The translations under genes were made by a program, and so were the position numbers. From NCBI GenBank assembly GCA_003246335.1, contig QKAR01000018.1, positions 1 to 64,000 of the forward strand: a stretch of 64,000 nucleotides of DNA, read 5' to 3'. This DNA comes from Spirochaetales bacterium. GTDB taxonomy: Bacteria; Spirochaetota; Spirochaetia; Treponematales; Treponemataceae. Shown piece by piece: positions 46,428-55,353 of the stretch. The notes beneath the pieces are model-generated. The model saw nothing but the letters and a program-made list of their open reading frames with translations. It was not told the origin of the DNA and searched no databases. Each line of letters opens with the position of its first letter. Within the stretch, counting starts at the first letter, position 1.

Positions 46428-46967
46428 ATGAAGCAGCAGCGGATACGGAGCACGACCGTTATCGCCGTCAGGCGAAACGGGAAGGTCGCCATGGCGGGAG
46501 ACGGTCAGGTTACGATGGGCGAGACCGTAATGAAGCCTAACGCGCGAAAAGTGCGCAAAATATTCGACGGTAAAATTCTCACCGGTTTCGCCGGAGCCAC
46601 GGCGGACGCGTTTACCCTTCTCGAGCGCTTCGAGGCCCGCGTGAAGGAATACGGCGGGGACATCACGCGCGCGGCGGTCGAGCTCGCGAAGGATTGGCGC
46701 ACCGACAAGGCACTAAGGAATTTGCAGGCGCTCCTTCTCGTCGCCGATAAGGAAAAAACCCTGCTCATTTCCGGAACGGGGGACGTCATCGAGCCCGCCG
46801 AAGACGCGCTCGCCATCGGATCCGGGGGAAATTACGCCTACGCCGCGGCGCTCGCCTATCTTGAATCGACGGATCTTTCCGCCCTCGATATCGCCCAAAA
46901 AAGCCTTTCCGTCGCCGGGAAGATTTGCATCTATACGAACGACCGTATCACGGTCGAGGAACTCTAA
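46428..46967 (+). CDS. hslV: ATP-dependent protease subunit HslV
   Basis: [61 protein letters not shown]. Confidence 0.97.
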   Translation: MKQQRIRSTTVIAVRRNGKVAMAGDGQVTMGETVMKPNARKVRKIFDGKILTGFAGATADAFTLLERFEARVKEYGGDITRAAVELAKDWRTDKALRNLQALLLVADKEKTLLISGTGDVIEPAEDALAIGSGGNYAYAAALAYLESTDLSALDIAQKSLSVAGKICIYTNDRITVEEL

Positions 46968-46978
46968 GGTTGTGTCAT

Positions 46979-48376
46979 ATGGTCGAACTTGATTCTCTCA
47001 CCCCAAAAGCCATCGTCGCCGAACTCGATAAATACGTGATCGGTCAGAATAAGGCGAAGCGCGCCGTCGCCATCGCCCTCCGCAACCGAACGCGGCGCCT
47101 GAAGCTTCCCGAGGAATCCCGCGACGAGGTCGCGCCCAAAAACATCCTGATGATCGGGCCCACCGGGGTGGGAAAGACCGAGATCGCGCGTCGGCTCGCG
47201 AGGCTTTCCGGAGCGCCGTTCCTCAAGGTAGAGGCGACGAAATACACCGAGGTCGGCTATGTCGGCCGCGACGTCGAGTCGATGATCCGCGATCTTATGG
47301 CCGTCGGCTATTCGATGGTCAAGGCGGAAATGCAGGCGACGCTCCGCGGCGAGGCGGAAAAGCGCGCTGAGGAAATTTTGCTCGATCTTTTGTTGCCGGG
47401 CATGAAAAAGAAGGATACCCCCTCCGCCCCGCTCGTCGCCCTGCCAGCCGGCGAAACCGCCAAGGAAACTGACGGGGGATCGGCCGATCAAGGCTCAACG
47501 CGCGAGAAATTTCGGGCCATGCTCCGCGCGGGAACCCTCGACGACCGCGTCGTCGAGGTGAGCGTGCAGCGCTCCGGCAACGCCGGCTTCGAAGTCTTCG
47601 CCGGCTCGTCAAACATAGAGGATCTCGAAATGAGCGTCGCGAATATCACGAACCTCATTACCGGCGGAAAATCCAAAAAAAAATCCGTTTCGGTGCGCGA
47701 GGCGCGCGAAATCATCATCGCCGAACAGCTCGATAAGCTCGTCGATCAGGATAAAATAACCGAAGAGGCGAAATACCGCGTCGAAGAGACGGGCATCGTG
47801 TTTATCGACGAAATAGACAAGATCGCGAATCGAAGCGACCGCTCGGGAGGCCAGGACGTTTCCCGCGAGGGCGTCCAACGCGACATTTTGCCCATAGTCG
47901 AGGGCTCGAACGTCACGACGAAATTCGGCGTGATCGACACGACGCATATCCTGTTCATCGCCGCCGGCGCCTTCAACGTGTCGAAACCGAGCGATTTAAT
48001 TCCGGAGCTTCAAGGTCGTTTCCCCCTGCGCGTCGAGCTTGAGTCCCTCGTCGAGGCGGATTTTCGCCGCATCCTGCTTGAGCCGAAGAACGCGCTCACG
48101 AAGCAGTACCGAGACCTCCTGGCGACCGAGGGCGTAACCCTGTCGTTCGCCGACGAGGCGATCGATCGCATGAGCGCCCTCGCGGCCGAGGTGAACGCGC
48201 GCATGGAGAACATCGGCGCCCGCAGGCTGCACACGATTTTGGAAACGCTTTTGGAGGACCTGTCGTTTAACGCGAACGATCTTGCGGGGCAGTCCGTGGA
48301 GATCACGCGGGAGTACGTCGACGAGCGGCTCAAGGACATTTCGCAGGACCAAGATTTGTCTCGTTATATCCTGTAA
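46979..48376 (+). CDS. hslU: ATP-dependent protease ATPase subunit HslU
   Basis: LTPKAIVAELDKYVIGQNKAKRAVAIALRNR; ILMIGPTGVGKTEIARRLA; FIDEIDKI; DLIPELQGRFPLRVEL. Confidence 0.97.
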   Translation: MVELDSLTPKAIVAELDKYVIGQNKAKRAVAIALRNRTRRLKLPEESRDEVAPKNILMIGPTGVGKTEIARRLARLSGAPFLKVEATKYTEVGYVGRDVESMIRDLMAVGYSMVKAEMQATLRGEAEKRAEEILLDLLLPGMKKKDTPSAPLVALPAGETAKETDGGSADQGSTREKFRAMLRAGTLDDRVVEVSVQRSGNAGFEVFAGSSNIEDLEMSVANITNLITGGKSKKKSVSVREAREIIIAEQLDKLVDQDKITEEAKYRVEETGIVFIDEIDKIANRSDRSGGQDVSREGVQRDILPIVEGSNVTTKFGVIDTTHILFIAAGAFNVSKPSDLIPELQGRFPLRVELESLVEADFRRILLEPKNALTKQYRDLLATEGVTLSFADEAIDRMSALAAEVNARMENIGARRLHTILETLLEDLSFNANDLAGQSVEITREYVDERLKDISQDQDLSRYIL

Positions 48377-48441
48377 GTTCCCCAGAAATGCCTTAACAGT
48401 CGCGCGAAAACGGCCGAAATTCATGGATGAGGAGCGGATCA

Positions 48442-48855
48442 ATGAACAGTTTTGCCCGGACTACCGACCTTATTCATCGCGCGCTCGACGTAAATACCCT
48501 TCGGTACAGCACGTCGGCGAATAACCTTTCCAACGCGGACGTACCGAATTTTAAGCGTTCGGACATCAATTTCGAGAGCGAGCTCAAGCGCGCCCTCGAT
48601 TCGGAGGAAAACGCGCGCGGTCAGTTTCAGCTCGCCACGACCGACCCTCGCCATATAAAATCCGACGGGGTTGTCGACTATAAAAACGTCGAGCCTCGGC
48701 GAGTTCTTGACTATACGACAACCGCGAAGGCGAACGGCAATAACGTCGACCCGGAGCAGGAAGCGATGACGCTGTTGCGCATTCAGCTTAATTATCAGCT
48801 TTTGAGCCAAATGGAGAATTTCCAATTCTCCCAAGCTCAGTCCGTGCTAAAATAA
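48442..48855 (+). CDS. flgB: Flagellar basal-body rod protein FlgB
   Basis: ALDVNTLRYSTSANNLSNADVPNFKR; C-terminal NYQLLSQ. Confidence 0.94.
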   Translation: MNSFARTTDLIHRALDVNTLRYSTSANNLSNADVPNFKRSDINFESELKRALDSEENARGQFQLATTDPRHIKSDGVVDYKNVEPRRVLDYTTTAKANGNNVDPEQEAMTLLRIQLNYQLLSQMENFQFSQAQSVLK

Positions 48856-48872
48856 CGGGAGGACGGTGAGCC

Positions 48873-49328
48873 ATGGGTCTTTTCACGAGCATTAACATCG
48901 CGGCGACGGGCATGAGCGCCGAGCGCCTTCGCACCGACGTCATTTCCGACAATATCGCGAACGCCTCGACGACGCGCACTCAGGACGGCGGCGCGTTCCG
49001 TAGGAGCCGGGTAGTCCTCGCCCAGCGCGAGGACGGCATCGATTGGCGCACCGCCTTTACGCCGGAAGGCCTCGCTCGCGGCCCCGGCTCGGGTGTTAAG
49101 GTTACCTCGGTGGAAAAGGATAATTCCGACCTCCGCCTCGTTTACGACCCGACGCACCCGGACGCGATAACTTCGGGCCCGAAAGCCGGCTACGTCGAAT
49201 ACCCGAACGTCAACATCGTCACCGAGATGGTCGACTTAATTTCGGCGTCCCGTTCGTACGAGGCGAACGCCTCGGTGATTCAGGGTTCAAAAGAAATGTT
49301 CATGCAGGCTTTGGAGATCGGTCGCTAG
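48873..49328 (+). CDS. flgC: Flagellar basal-body rod protein FlgC
   Basis: MGLFTSINIAATGMSAERLRTDVISDNIANASTTRT; GYVEYPNVNIVTEMVDLISASRSYEANASVI. Confidence 0.96.
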   Translation: MGLFTSINIAATGMSAERLRTDVISDNIANASTTRTQDGGAFRRSRVVLAQREDGIDWRTAFTPEGLARGPGSGVKVTSVEKDNSDLRLVYDPTHPDAITSGPKAGYVEYPNVNIVTEMVDLISASRSYEANASVIQGSKEMFMQALEIGR

Positions 49329-49368
49329 CCGATTGGGCTGGCGATAAGGTTGGGGGAGGGGATAAAAA

Positions 49369-49677
49369 ATGGGCGTAACGCCGGTTACCGTTGCTAATTT
49401 TCGATCGAATATGGTTTCGTCAGCGGAAATGATTGATCAAGCCGCGCGGCCAGAGACCGCGAGCTTCGAGCAGACAATCCTGAAGGCGTTTGACCAAATG
49501 AACGAGAAGCAGGTGAAAACCAGCGACCTCGCCCAGCAGATGATCGTGGATCCTGAGTCCGTCGACGCGCATGACGTGACCATCGCGATGGCGGAGGCGA
49601 ATCTTTCCCTTAAATTAGCCCAAACCGTCATCGATCGAGTCGTGAAAGGTTGGAACGAGATCACGACAACTCGCTAA
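49369..49677 (+). CDS. fliE: Flagellar hook-basal body protein FliE
   Basis: VDAHDVTIAMAEANLSLKLAQTVIDRVVKGWNEI. Confidence 0.94.
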   Translation: MGVTPVTVANFRSNMVSSAEMIDQAARPETASFEQTILKAFDQMNEKQVKTSDLAQQMIVDPESVDAHDVTIAMAEANLSLKLAQTVIDRVVKGWNEITTTR

Positions 49678-49760
49678 TAATGTGCTATATTAATTAATCG
49701 TTATACGCTATAATAACATACAAAATCGTACGCAGGTTCGTTCTGTAACGGGAGGGGAGC

Positions 49761-51464
49761 ATGAACGAATGGCTGAAAAAGCTTTTTTCGCAGATATCAG
49801 CGCTTTGGGGAAAATGGACCGTTGTCCAGAAATTGATTTTGGGCGGCGTCGTTTTGGCGGCGATCGTCGGAGTCGTCGTCCTTTTTTCCGTTTCGTCCGC
49901 CCCTACCATGGTTCCGCTCATCGACGCCCCGATCACCGACGCCGATGCCCGCGACCGAATCATCGTTCGGCTTAATCAGGAAAACGTAAAAACTTCGGTT
50001 TCGGCGGCCGGCATCATTTCCGTCCCGGACGAGACGACGGCGCGCCGCATGCGCTCGCTTCTCATCCGCGAGGACTTAATCCCGCAGAACACCGACCCGT
50101 GGGCCATCTTTGACGTGGAGCGCTGGACCACGACCGATTTCGAGCGTAACGTCAACAAGCGCCGCGCCATCATCGAGGAAGTCCGTCAGCACATTAAGGC
50201 GATCGACGACATCGACGAAGCGAGCGTCGTGGTAAATATCCCGGAAAAAACGCTCTTCGCCGCGGACCAGGAACCGGTAACCGCGAGCGTCATCCTCTAT
50301 CCAAAGCCGGGTAGCGATTTCCTTTCTAATCGAAAGAAAATTGAGGGTGTCCAGAAAATCCTCAAATTCGCCGTTTCCGGGCTCAAGGACGAAAACATCA
50401 CGATCGCCGACAGTTCTGGAACCGTCCTTAATGATTTCGAGGGCATGAAGGAGTGGGATCGGCTCACCCGAATCGAGAAAGAGCAAAAACTCATCGCTCA
50501 GCTTGAGTCGCAATACCGCGCCAAGATACTGAGCTCGCTTCAGCAAATTTACGGCATGGATCGTGTTCGCGACTTAAACATAAAAATTGAGATGGATATG
50601 TCCGAGAAGGCGATCCAACAGCGCGATTACCTTCCGACGACGATTAAGCCCGATAATCCCGAGACTCCGTATGACGATTCCGAGGTCGTCCAATCGGTGA
50701 CGATATCCTCGGAGACCTCGACGACTCGTTGGCAGGGCTCCGGCTATAATCCCGAGGGGCCCGCGGGCGTCGAGGGTCAGACCGCTCCCGCCTACAAAGA
50801 CATGTCCAACCTCTATGGCCTTTCCGAGCAGTCGATCGTGAAGAAAAACGAGGCGATCGGCCAGCGGGACACGACCGAGACCGTGAGCCCCGAAATGGGT
50901 CGCCGTACGGTTTCCGTCAATATCGACGGGGTGTGGAGCAAAAAGCGCGACGATAAGGGTAATTTCATCGTAACGAACGGGGCAATTGAGCGGGATTATA
51001 AGCCGATTCCTTCCGACGAGTTAAAATCCGCGACGAAAGTCGTGCAGGACGCGATCGCTTTCTCGAGCGCCCGCGGCGACTCCGTAAGCGTCCTCAACAT
51101 TCAATTTGACCGCTCGGCGCAATTCGAGAAAGAGGATCTCGCCTATCTTCAGCGCCAACAGCGTCAGCAAACGATACTCTACGCCCTCATCGCGATCGCC
51201 GTTATCCTCGTCGCGTTCATCTTCTATCGCATGATAACGCGCGAGCTGGAGCGTCGCAGACGGCTCAAGGAAGAGGAGCTTTTGCGCAAGCACCAGATGG
51301 AGCGCGAAAAAACGCTTTGGGAAGCCGAGCAGGCGGGCATGGAGGTTTCCATGTCGGTCGAGGAGCGCAAACGGCTTGAGTTGCAGGAAAACGCGGTGAA
51401 CATGGCGAAGGAACATCCCGAGGACGTCGCCTTGCTCATACGCACTTGGTTGATGGAGGAATAA
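49761..51464 (+). CDS. fliF: Flagellar MS-ring protein FliF
   Basis: PLIDAPITDADARDRIIVRLNQENVKTSVS; RAIIEEVRQHIKAIDDIDEASVVVNIPE; C-terminal TM and tail. Confidence 0.96.
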   Translation: MNEWLKKLFSQISALWGKWTVVQKLILGGVVLAAIVGVVVLFSVSSAPTMVPLIDAPITDADARDRIIVRLNQENVKTSVSAAGIISVPDETTARRMRSLLIREDLIPQNTDPWAIFDVERWTTTDFERNVNKRRAIIEEVRQHIKAIDDIDEASVVVNIPEKTLFAADQEPVTASVILYPKPGSDFLSNRKKIEGVQKILKFAVSGLKDENITIADSSGTVLNDFEGMKEWDRLTRIEKEQKLIAQLESQYRAKILSSLQQIYGMDRVRDLNIKIEMDMSEKAIQQRDYLPTTIKPDNPETPYDDSEVVQSVTISSETSTTRWQGSGYNPEGPAGVEGQTAPAYKDMSNLYGLSEQSIVKKNEAIGQRDTTETVSPEMGRRTVSVNIDGVWSKKRDDKGNFIVTNGAIERDYKPIPSDELKSATKVVQDAIAFSSARGDSVSVLNIQFDRSAQFEKEDLAYLQRQQRQQTILYALIAIAVILVAFIFYRMITRELERRRRLKEEELLRKHQMEREKTLWEAEQAGMEVSMSVEERKRLELQENAVNMAKEHPEDVALLIRTWLMEE

Positions 51465-51467
51465 GGA

Positions 51468-52541
51468 ATGGCCGCAGCCGCATCAACGTCATCGTCGAAA
51501 GATAAAGGGGCATCGACCGGCTCGAAAAAGGCAAAGGACGTAAAGTCTCTTTCCGGTCGCCAGAAAGCCGCGATTTTTCTCGTATCCCTCGGTTCGGAAA
51601 TTTCCGCCGAGATATTTAAGCATTTGCGCGAAGACGAAATCGAGACACTGACGTTCGAGATCGCGCGTCTGGAAACCGTCGAACCGGAGTTCAAGGACGC
51701 AATCCTTCAGGAGTTCCAGGACCTCATGATGGCCCAGAACTTCATCACGACCGGCGGTATCGATTACGCCCGCGAGCTGCTCGAGAAATCCGTCGGAAGC
51801 CAAAAGGCCATCGATATCATTAATCGGCTGACGAGTTCTCTTCAGGTTCGCCCGTTCGACTTTATCCGCCGAACCGATCCGGCTCACCTTTTAAACTTTA
51901 TCCAGCAGGAACATCCTCAGACCATCGCGCTCATACTCGCGTACCTTGAGCCCGCAAAGGCGTCCATCATTCTGCAAAACCTTCCCGACGAGATCCAAAG
52001 CGAGGTCGCGCGGCGCATCGCAACGATGGACCGCACCTCGCCGGACGTTTTGCGCGAGGTCGAGCGCGTTCTCGAGAAAAAGCTTTCGACTTTGTCGAGT
52101 GAGGACTACACGGCGGCGGGCGGCGTCGAGAGCATCGTCGAGATCCTCAACCTCGTCGACCGATCCTCGGAAAAATCCATCATCGAGGCCCTAGAGGACG
52201 AAGATCCTGATTTGGCGGAAGAGATCAAAAAGCGCATGTTCGTGTTCGAGGACATCGTCATGCTCGACGATCGCGCCATTCAGAAAGTCCTCCGCGAGGT
52301 CGACACGCAGGAGCTCGCCAAGGCGCTCAAGTCCGTCGATACCGAGGTTCAGGACAAAATATTCCGGAATATGTCTAAGCGCGCGGCCGGCATGCTCAAG
52401 GAAGACATGGAATACATGGGGCCGGTCAGGCTCAAGGACGTCGAGGAAGCGCAGCAAAAAATCGTTTCCATTATCAGGCACCTCGAGGATACGGGCGAAA
52501 TCGTTATCGCGCGTTCCGGCGAGGACGAACTCGTCGTGTAA
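51468..52541 (+). CDS. fliG: Flagellar motor switch protein FliG
   Basis: LSGRQKAAIFLVSLGSEISAEIFKHLREDEIETLTFEIA; QQEHPQTIALILAYLEPAKASIIL; FVFEDIVMLDDRAIQKVLREVD. Confidence 0.97.
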   Translation: MAAAASTSSSKDKGASTGSKKAKDVKSLSGRQKAAIFLVSLGSEISAEIFKHLREDEIETLTFEIARLETVEPEFKDAILQEFQDLMMAQNFITTGGIDYARELLEKSVGSQKAIDIINRLTSSLQVRPFDFIRRTDPAHLLNFIQQEHPQTIALILAYLEPAKASIILQNLPDEIQSEVARRIATMDRTSPDVLREVERVLEKKLSTLSSEDYTAAGGVESIVEILNLVDRSSEKSIIEALEDEDPDLAEEIKKRMFVFEDIVMLDDRAIQKVLREVDTQELAKALKSVDTEVQDKIFRNMSKRAAGMLKEDMEYMGPVRLKDVEEAQQKIVSIIRHLEDTGEIVIARSGEDELVV

Positions 52542-52553
52542 GGACGGTACTGA

Positions 52554-53489
52554 ATGGCGAAAACGGTATTTAGGCCCAATGAGATCAAGAACACCGACGA
52601 TCACGTGCTTCTTGAGCTGTCGAAAAAATTCGTCGAGGACGTTCCGGTCATGGAAGCGGAACCGGAACCGCTGTACGAAGGGCCGACGGCCGACGACCTT
52701 AGGCGAGAAGCCGAGCGATATCGCCAGGAATGGGAGAGCGAAAAGGCGAAAATGATCGAGGATGCCCAAGCGCAGGCGGCGTCGATCGTCAAAGACGCCG
52801 AAACGGCGGCTTTCGAGGAAGTAAAGCGCAAATCCGATCAAGCCCAGGAACTGCGGCAAAAAGCCGCGGATGAGGCCTCAGACATAGTCTCCCGCGCGGA
52901 GTCAAAAGCCGCCGAAATCGTCGAACTCGCGAATTCCAAAATGGAGGAACAGCTTAAAAACGGCTATTCCGACGGATTCAAAAAAGGCCAAGAGGAAGGA
53001 TTCAAAGAGGGAAACCTCGAGGCTCAGCGCCTAACGGACCGGCTTCACACGATTATCGAGCGCGTGATGGATAAGCGGCAGGAAATTCTCTCCGAGACCG
53101 AGCAGCAGGTCGTCGACCTCGTCCTGCTCATGACGCGCAAAATCGTGAAGGTCATCACCGAGAATCAGCGCAATATCGTCGTCTCTAACGTCGTTCAGGC
53201 CCTGAGGAAAGTGAAGGGGCGCGGCGACGTGACCATTCGCGTCAATCTCAACGACGTCGCCATGACGTCCCAGCACGTGAAGGATTTTCTATCGTCCGCG
53301 GAAAACGTCAAGAATATCGCCGTCGTCGAGGACTCTTCCGTCGATCGCGGCGGCTGCGTCATTGAGACGGACTTCGGTTCGGTCGACGCGCGGATCGTCA
53401 GCCAGCTCAACGAGATCGAGCAGCGTATCCTTGAGGTTTCGCCGATTCGCGCCAGAATTAAAACGGCGAATCCGATTAATCAGGATTAG
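52554..53489 (+). CDS. fliH: Flagellar assembly protein FliH
   Basis: Coiled-coil N-half, GYSDGFKKGQEEGFKEG; VDLVLLMTRKIVKVITENQRNIVVSNVVQALRKVKGRGDVTIRVNLND; between fliG and fliI. Confidence 0.93.
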   Translation: MAKTVFRPNEIKNTDDHVLLELSKKFVEDVPVMEAEPEPLYEGPTADDLRREAERYRQEWESEKAKMIEDAQAQAASIVKDAETAAFEEVKRKSDQAQELRQKAADEASDIVSRAESKAAEIVELANSKMEEQLKNGYSDGFKKGQEEGFKEGNLEAQRLTDRLHTIIERVMDKRQEILSETEQQVVDLVLLMTRKIVKVITENQRNIVVSNVVQALRKVKGRGDVTIRVNLNDVAMTSQHVKDFLSSAENVKNIAVVEDSSVDRGGCVIETDFGSVDARIVSQLNEIEQRILEVSPIRARIKTANPINQD

Positions 53490-53495
53490 CCTTCC

Positions 53496-54911
53496 ATGAT
53501 CGATATTTTCGATAAATACATCGATACCGTCGAGTCCACGGATCCCATTAAGTACATCGGAACGGTTAGCGGCGTCAAAGGCATGCTCATTGAGAGTTCC
53601 GGGCCGCAGGCCATCGTCGGCGAAATTTGCAAAATCGTCCTGTCGCGCGGGAACGCGCCAGTTTTCGCGGAAGTGGTGGGCTTTAGCGAAACGACGGTCC
53701 AGCTCATGAGCTATGGCGACACGACCGGAATCGAGATCGGTTGCCAAGTGATCGCGACCGGTGATCTTTTGACCGTTCCGGTGAGCGACGCGCTTCTCGG
53801 CCGCGTCGTCGACGCCATGGGGAAGGCAGCCGATGGAAAGGGAGAAATTTCCTCGTCGATCCGCTATTCCGCCGTAGCCTCCCCACCGGACCCCCTGCGG
53901 AGAAAGCCGATAGCCGAGCGCATCGTCACCGGCGTCCGCGCGATCGACGGGCTTTTGGCGGTCGGCCGCGGCCAGCGACTCGGCATTTTCGCGGGCTCGG
54001 GCGTCGGGAAGTCAACCCTATTAGGCATGATTTCCCGGAACACGAACGCCGACGTGAACGTGATCGCCCTCATCGGCGAGCGCGGCCGCGAGGTGGTTGA
54101 TTTCATCGAGAACGATTTGGGGCCGGAAGGCCTTAAGCGCTCGGTCGTCATCGTCGCGACGTCCGATCAATCACCGCTGTCGCGCATTCGCGGCGCCTAC
54201 GTCGCGACCGCGGTCGCCGAGTATTTCCGTGACCGGGGAAAGCACGTCATGCTCATGTTCGATTCCGTCACGCGTTTCGCGAAAGCCCAGCGCGAGATCG
54301 GCCTCGCCATCGGGGAGCCCCCCGCGACTCGAGGCTACACCCCAAGCGTATTCGAGACGCTTCCGAAGCTTCTTGAGCGAAGCGGTACTTCCGACCGCGG
54401 CTCGATAACCGGTTTTTACACCGTCCTCGTCGACGGGGACGATATGGACGAGCCCATTTCGGATACCGTTCGCGGCATCCTCGACGGTCACGTCATTCTC
54501 TCGCGGAAACTCGCGCAAAAATACCATTATCCGGCGATCGATGTCCTCGCGAGCGTGTCCCGTCTGTCGAACCGCGTCGCGGGCGAAGCGACTAAAAAGG
54601 CGGCGGTTTTCATTAGGCGCCTCATGGCGGTGTACGACGAGGCCGAGGACATGATAAACGTCGGGGCGTACCAAAAGGGCTCCAACCCCGCGATCGACGA
54701 GGCCATCGCGCATCACGTGAAGATCGAGGAATTCCTCAATCAAGACGTGTCGGACACTGCTCCTCTGTCAAAGACGCTCAAGGCGATGTCCGCCGTCGCG
54801 GGCATGGAAATCCCGGAAAGCGAGGCGGGGTACCAGGGAAGTTCCGCCCATCCGAAATACTCATCGTCGGCCCCATCCGCTATCGGGCCTAGTCCCGGCG
54901 GCGAGGAATGA
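53496..54911 (+). CDS. fliI: Flagellar export ATPase FliI
   Basis: GQRLGIFAGSGVGKSTLLGMISR; ALIGERGREVVDFIE; VMLMFDSVTRFAKAQREIGLA. Confidence 0.97.
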   Translation: MIDIFDKYIDTVESTDPIKYIGTVSGVKGMLIESSGPQAIVGEICKIVLSRGNAPVFAEVVGFSETTVQLMSYGDTTGIEIGCQVIATGDLLTVPVSDALLGRVVDAMGKAADGKGEISSSIRYSAVASPPDPLRRKPIAERIVTGVRAIDGLLAVGRGQRLGIFAGSGVGKSTLLGMISRNTNADVNVIALIGERGREVVDFIENDLGPEGLKRSVVIVATSDQSPLSRIRGAYVATAVAEYFRDRGKHVMLMFDSVTRFAKAQREIGLAIGEPPATRGYTPSVFETLPKLLERSGTSDRGSITGFYTVLVDGDDMDEPISDTVRGILDGHVILSRKLAQKYHYPAIDVLASVSRLSNRVAGEATKKAAVFIRRLMAVYDEAEDMINVGAYQKGSNPAIDEAIAHHVKIEEFLNQDVSDTAPLSKTLKAMSAVAGMEIPESEAGYQGSSAHPKYSSSAPSAIGPSPGGEE

Positions 54912-55339
54912 AGCGCTTTTCCTTTTCGCTTCAGCGGCTTCTTGACTTTCGCGAGTTTCGCGAAAAAGACGCGGAAATCGCGCTCGGAAGGGCTGTGTCC
55001 GCGCGGGAAGAGATATCTCTCGAGCTCGAGAGCGTCGCGAAAAAGCGCGTTGCGGCCGCGTACGAACGGGGCGGCGATTCCCCGATAAACGACCTCCTCG
55101 CGATAGACCGGTTCGTCGCGCGGCTCGACGCGCGCAAAGACGCCCTTTTGGAAGACCTTGCCGCGGCGGAACTCGCCGTAGAGCGCGCCCGGGAGGCGTA
55201 TCTCGAGGCGACCCGCAATCGGCGCGTCATCACGAAACTGCGCGAGCGGCGCGCCGGCGAATGGCGCAAGGAATACCTTGAGGAAGAAGCGGCGAACCTT
55301 GATGACCTAAGCGGGTCTCGCCCGTTTCTCGGTTCGTGA
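54908..55339 (+). CDS. fliJ: Flagellar export protein FliJ
   Basis: MKRFSFSLQRLLDFREFREKDAEIALG coiled coil; ATGA overlap with fliI. Confidence 0.9.
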   Translation: MKRFSFSLQRLLDFREFREKDAEIALGRAVSAREEISLELESVAKKRVAAAYERGGDSPINDLLAIDRFVARLDARKDALLEDLAAAELAVERAREAYLEATRNRRVITKLRERRAGEWRKEYLEEEAANLDDLSGSRPFLGS

Positions 55340-55353
55340 GGGCAAACCTTCCG

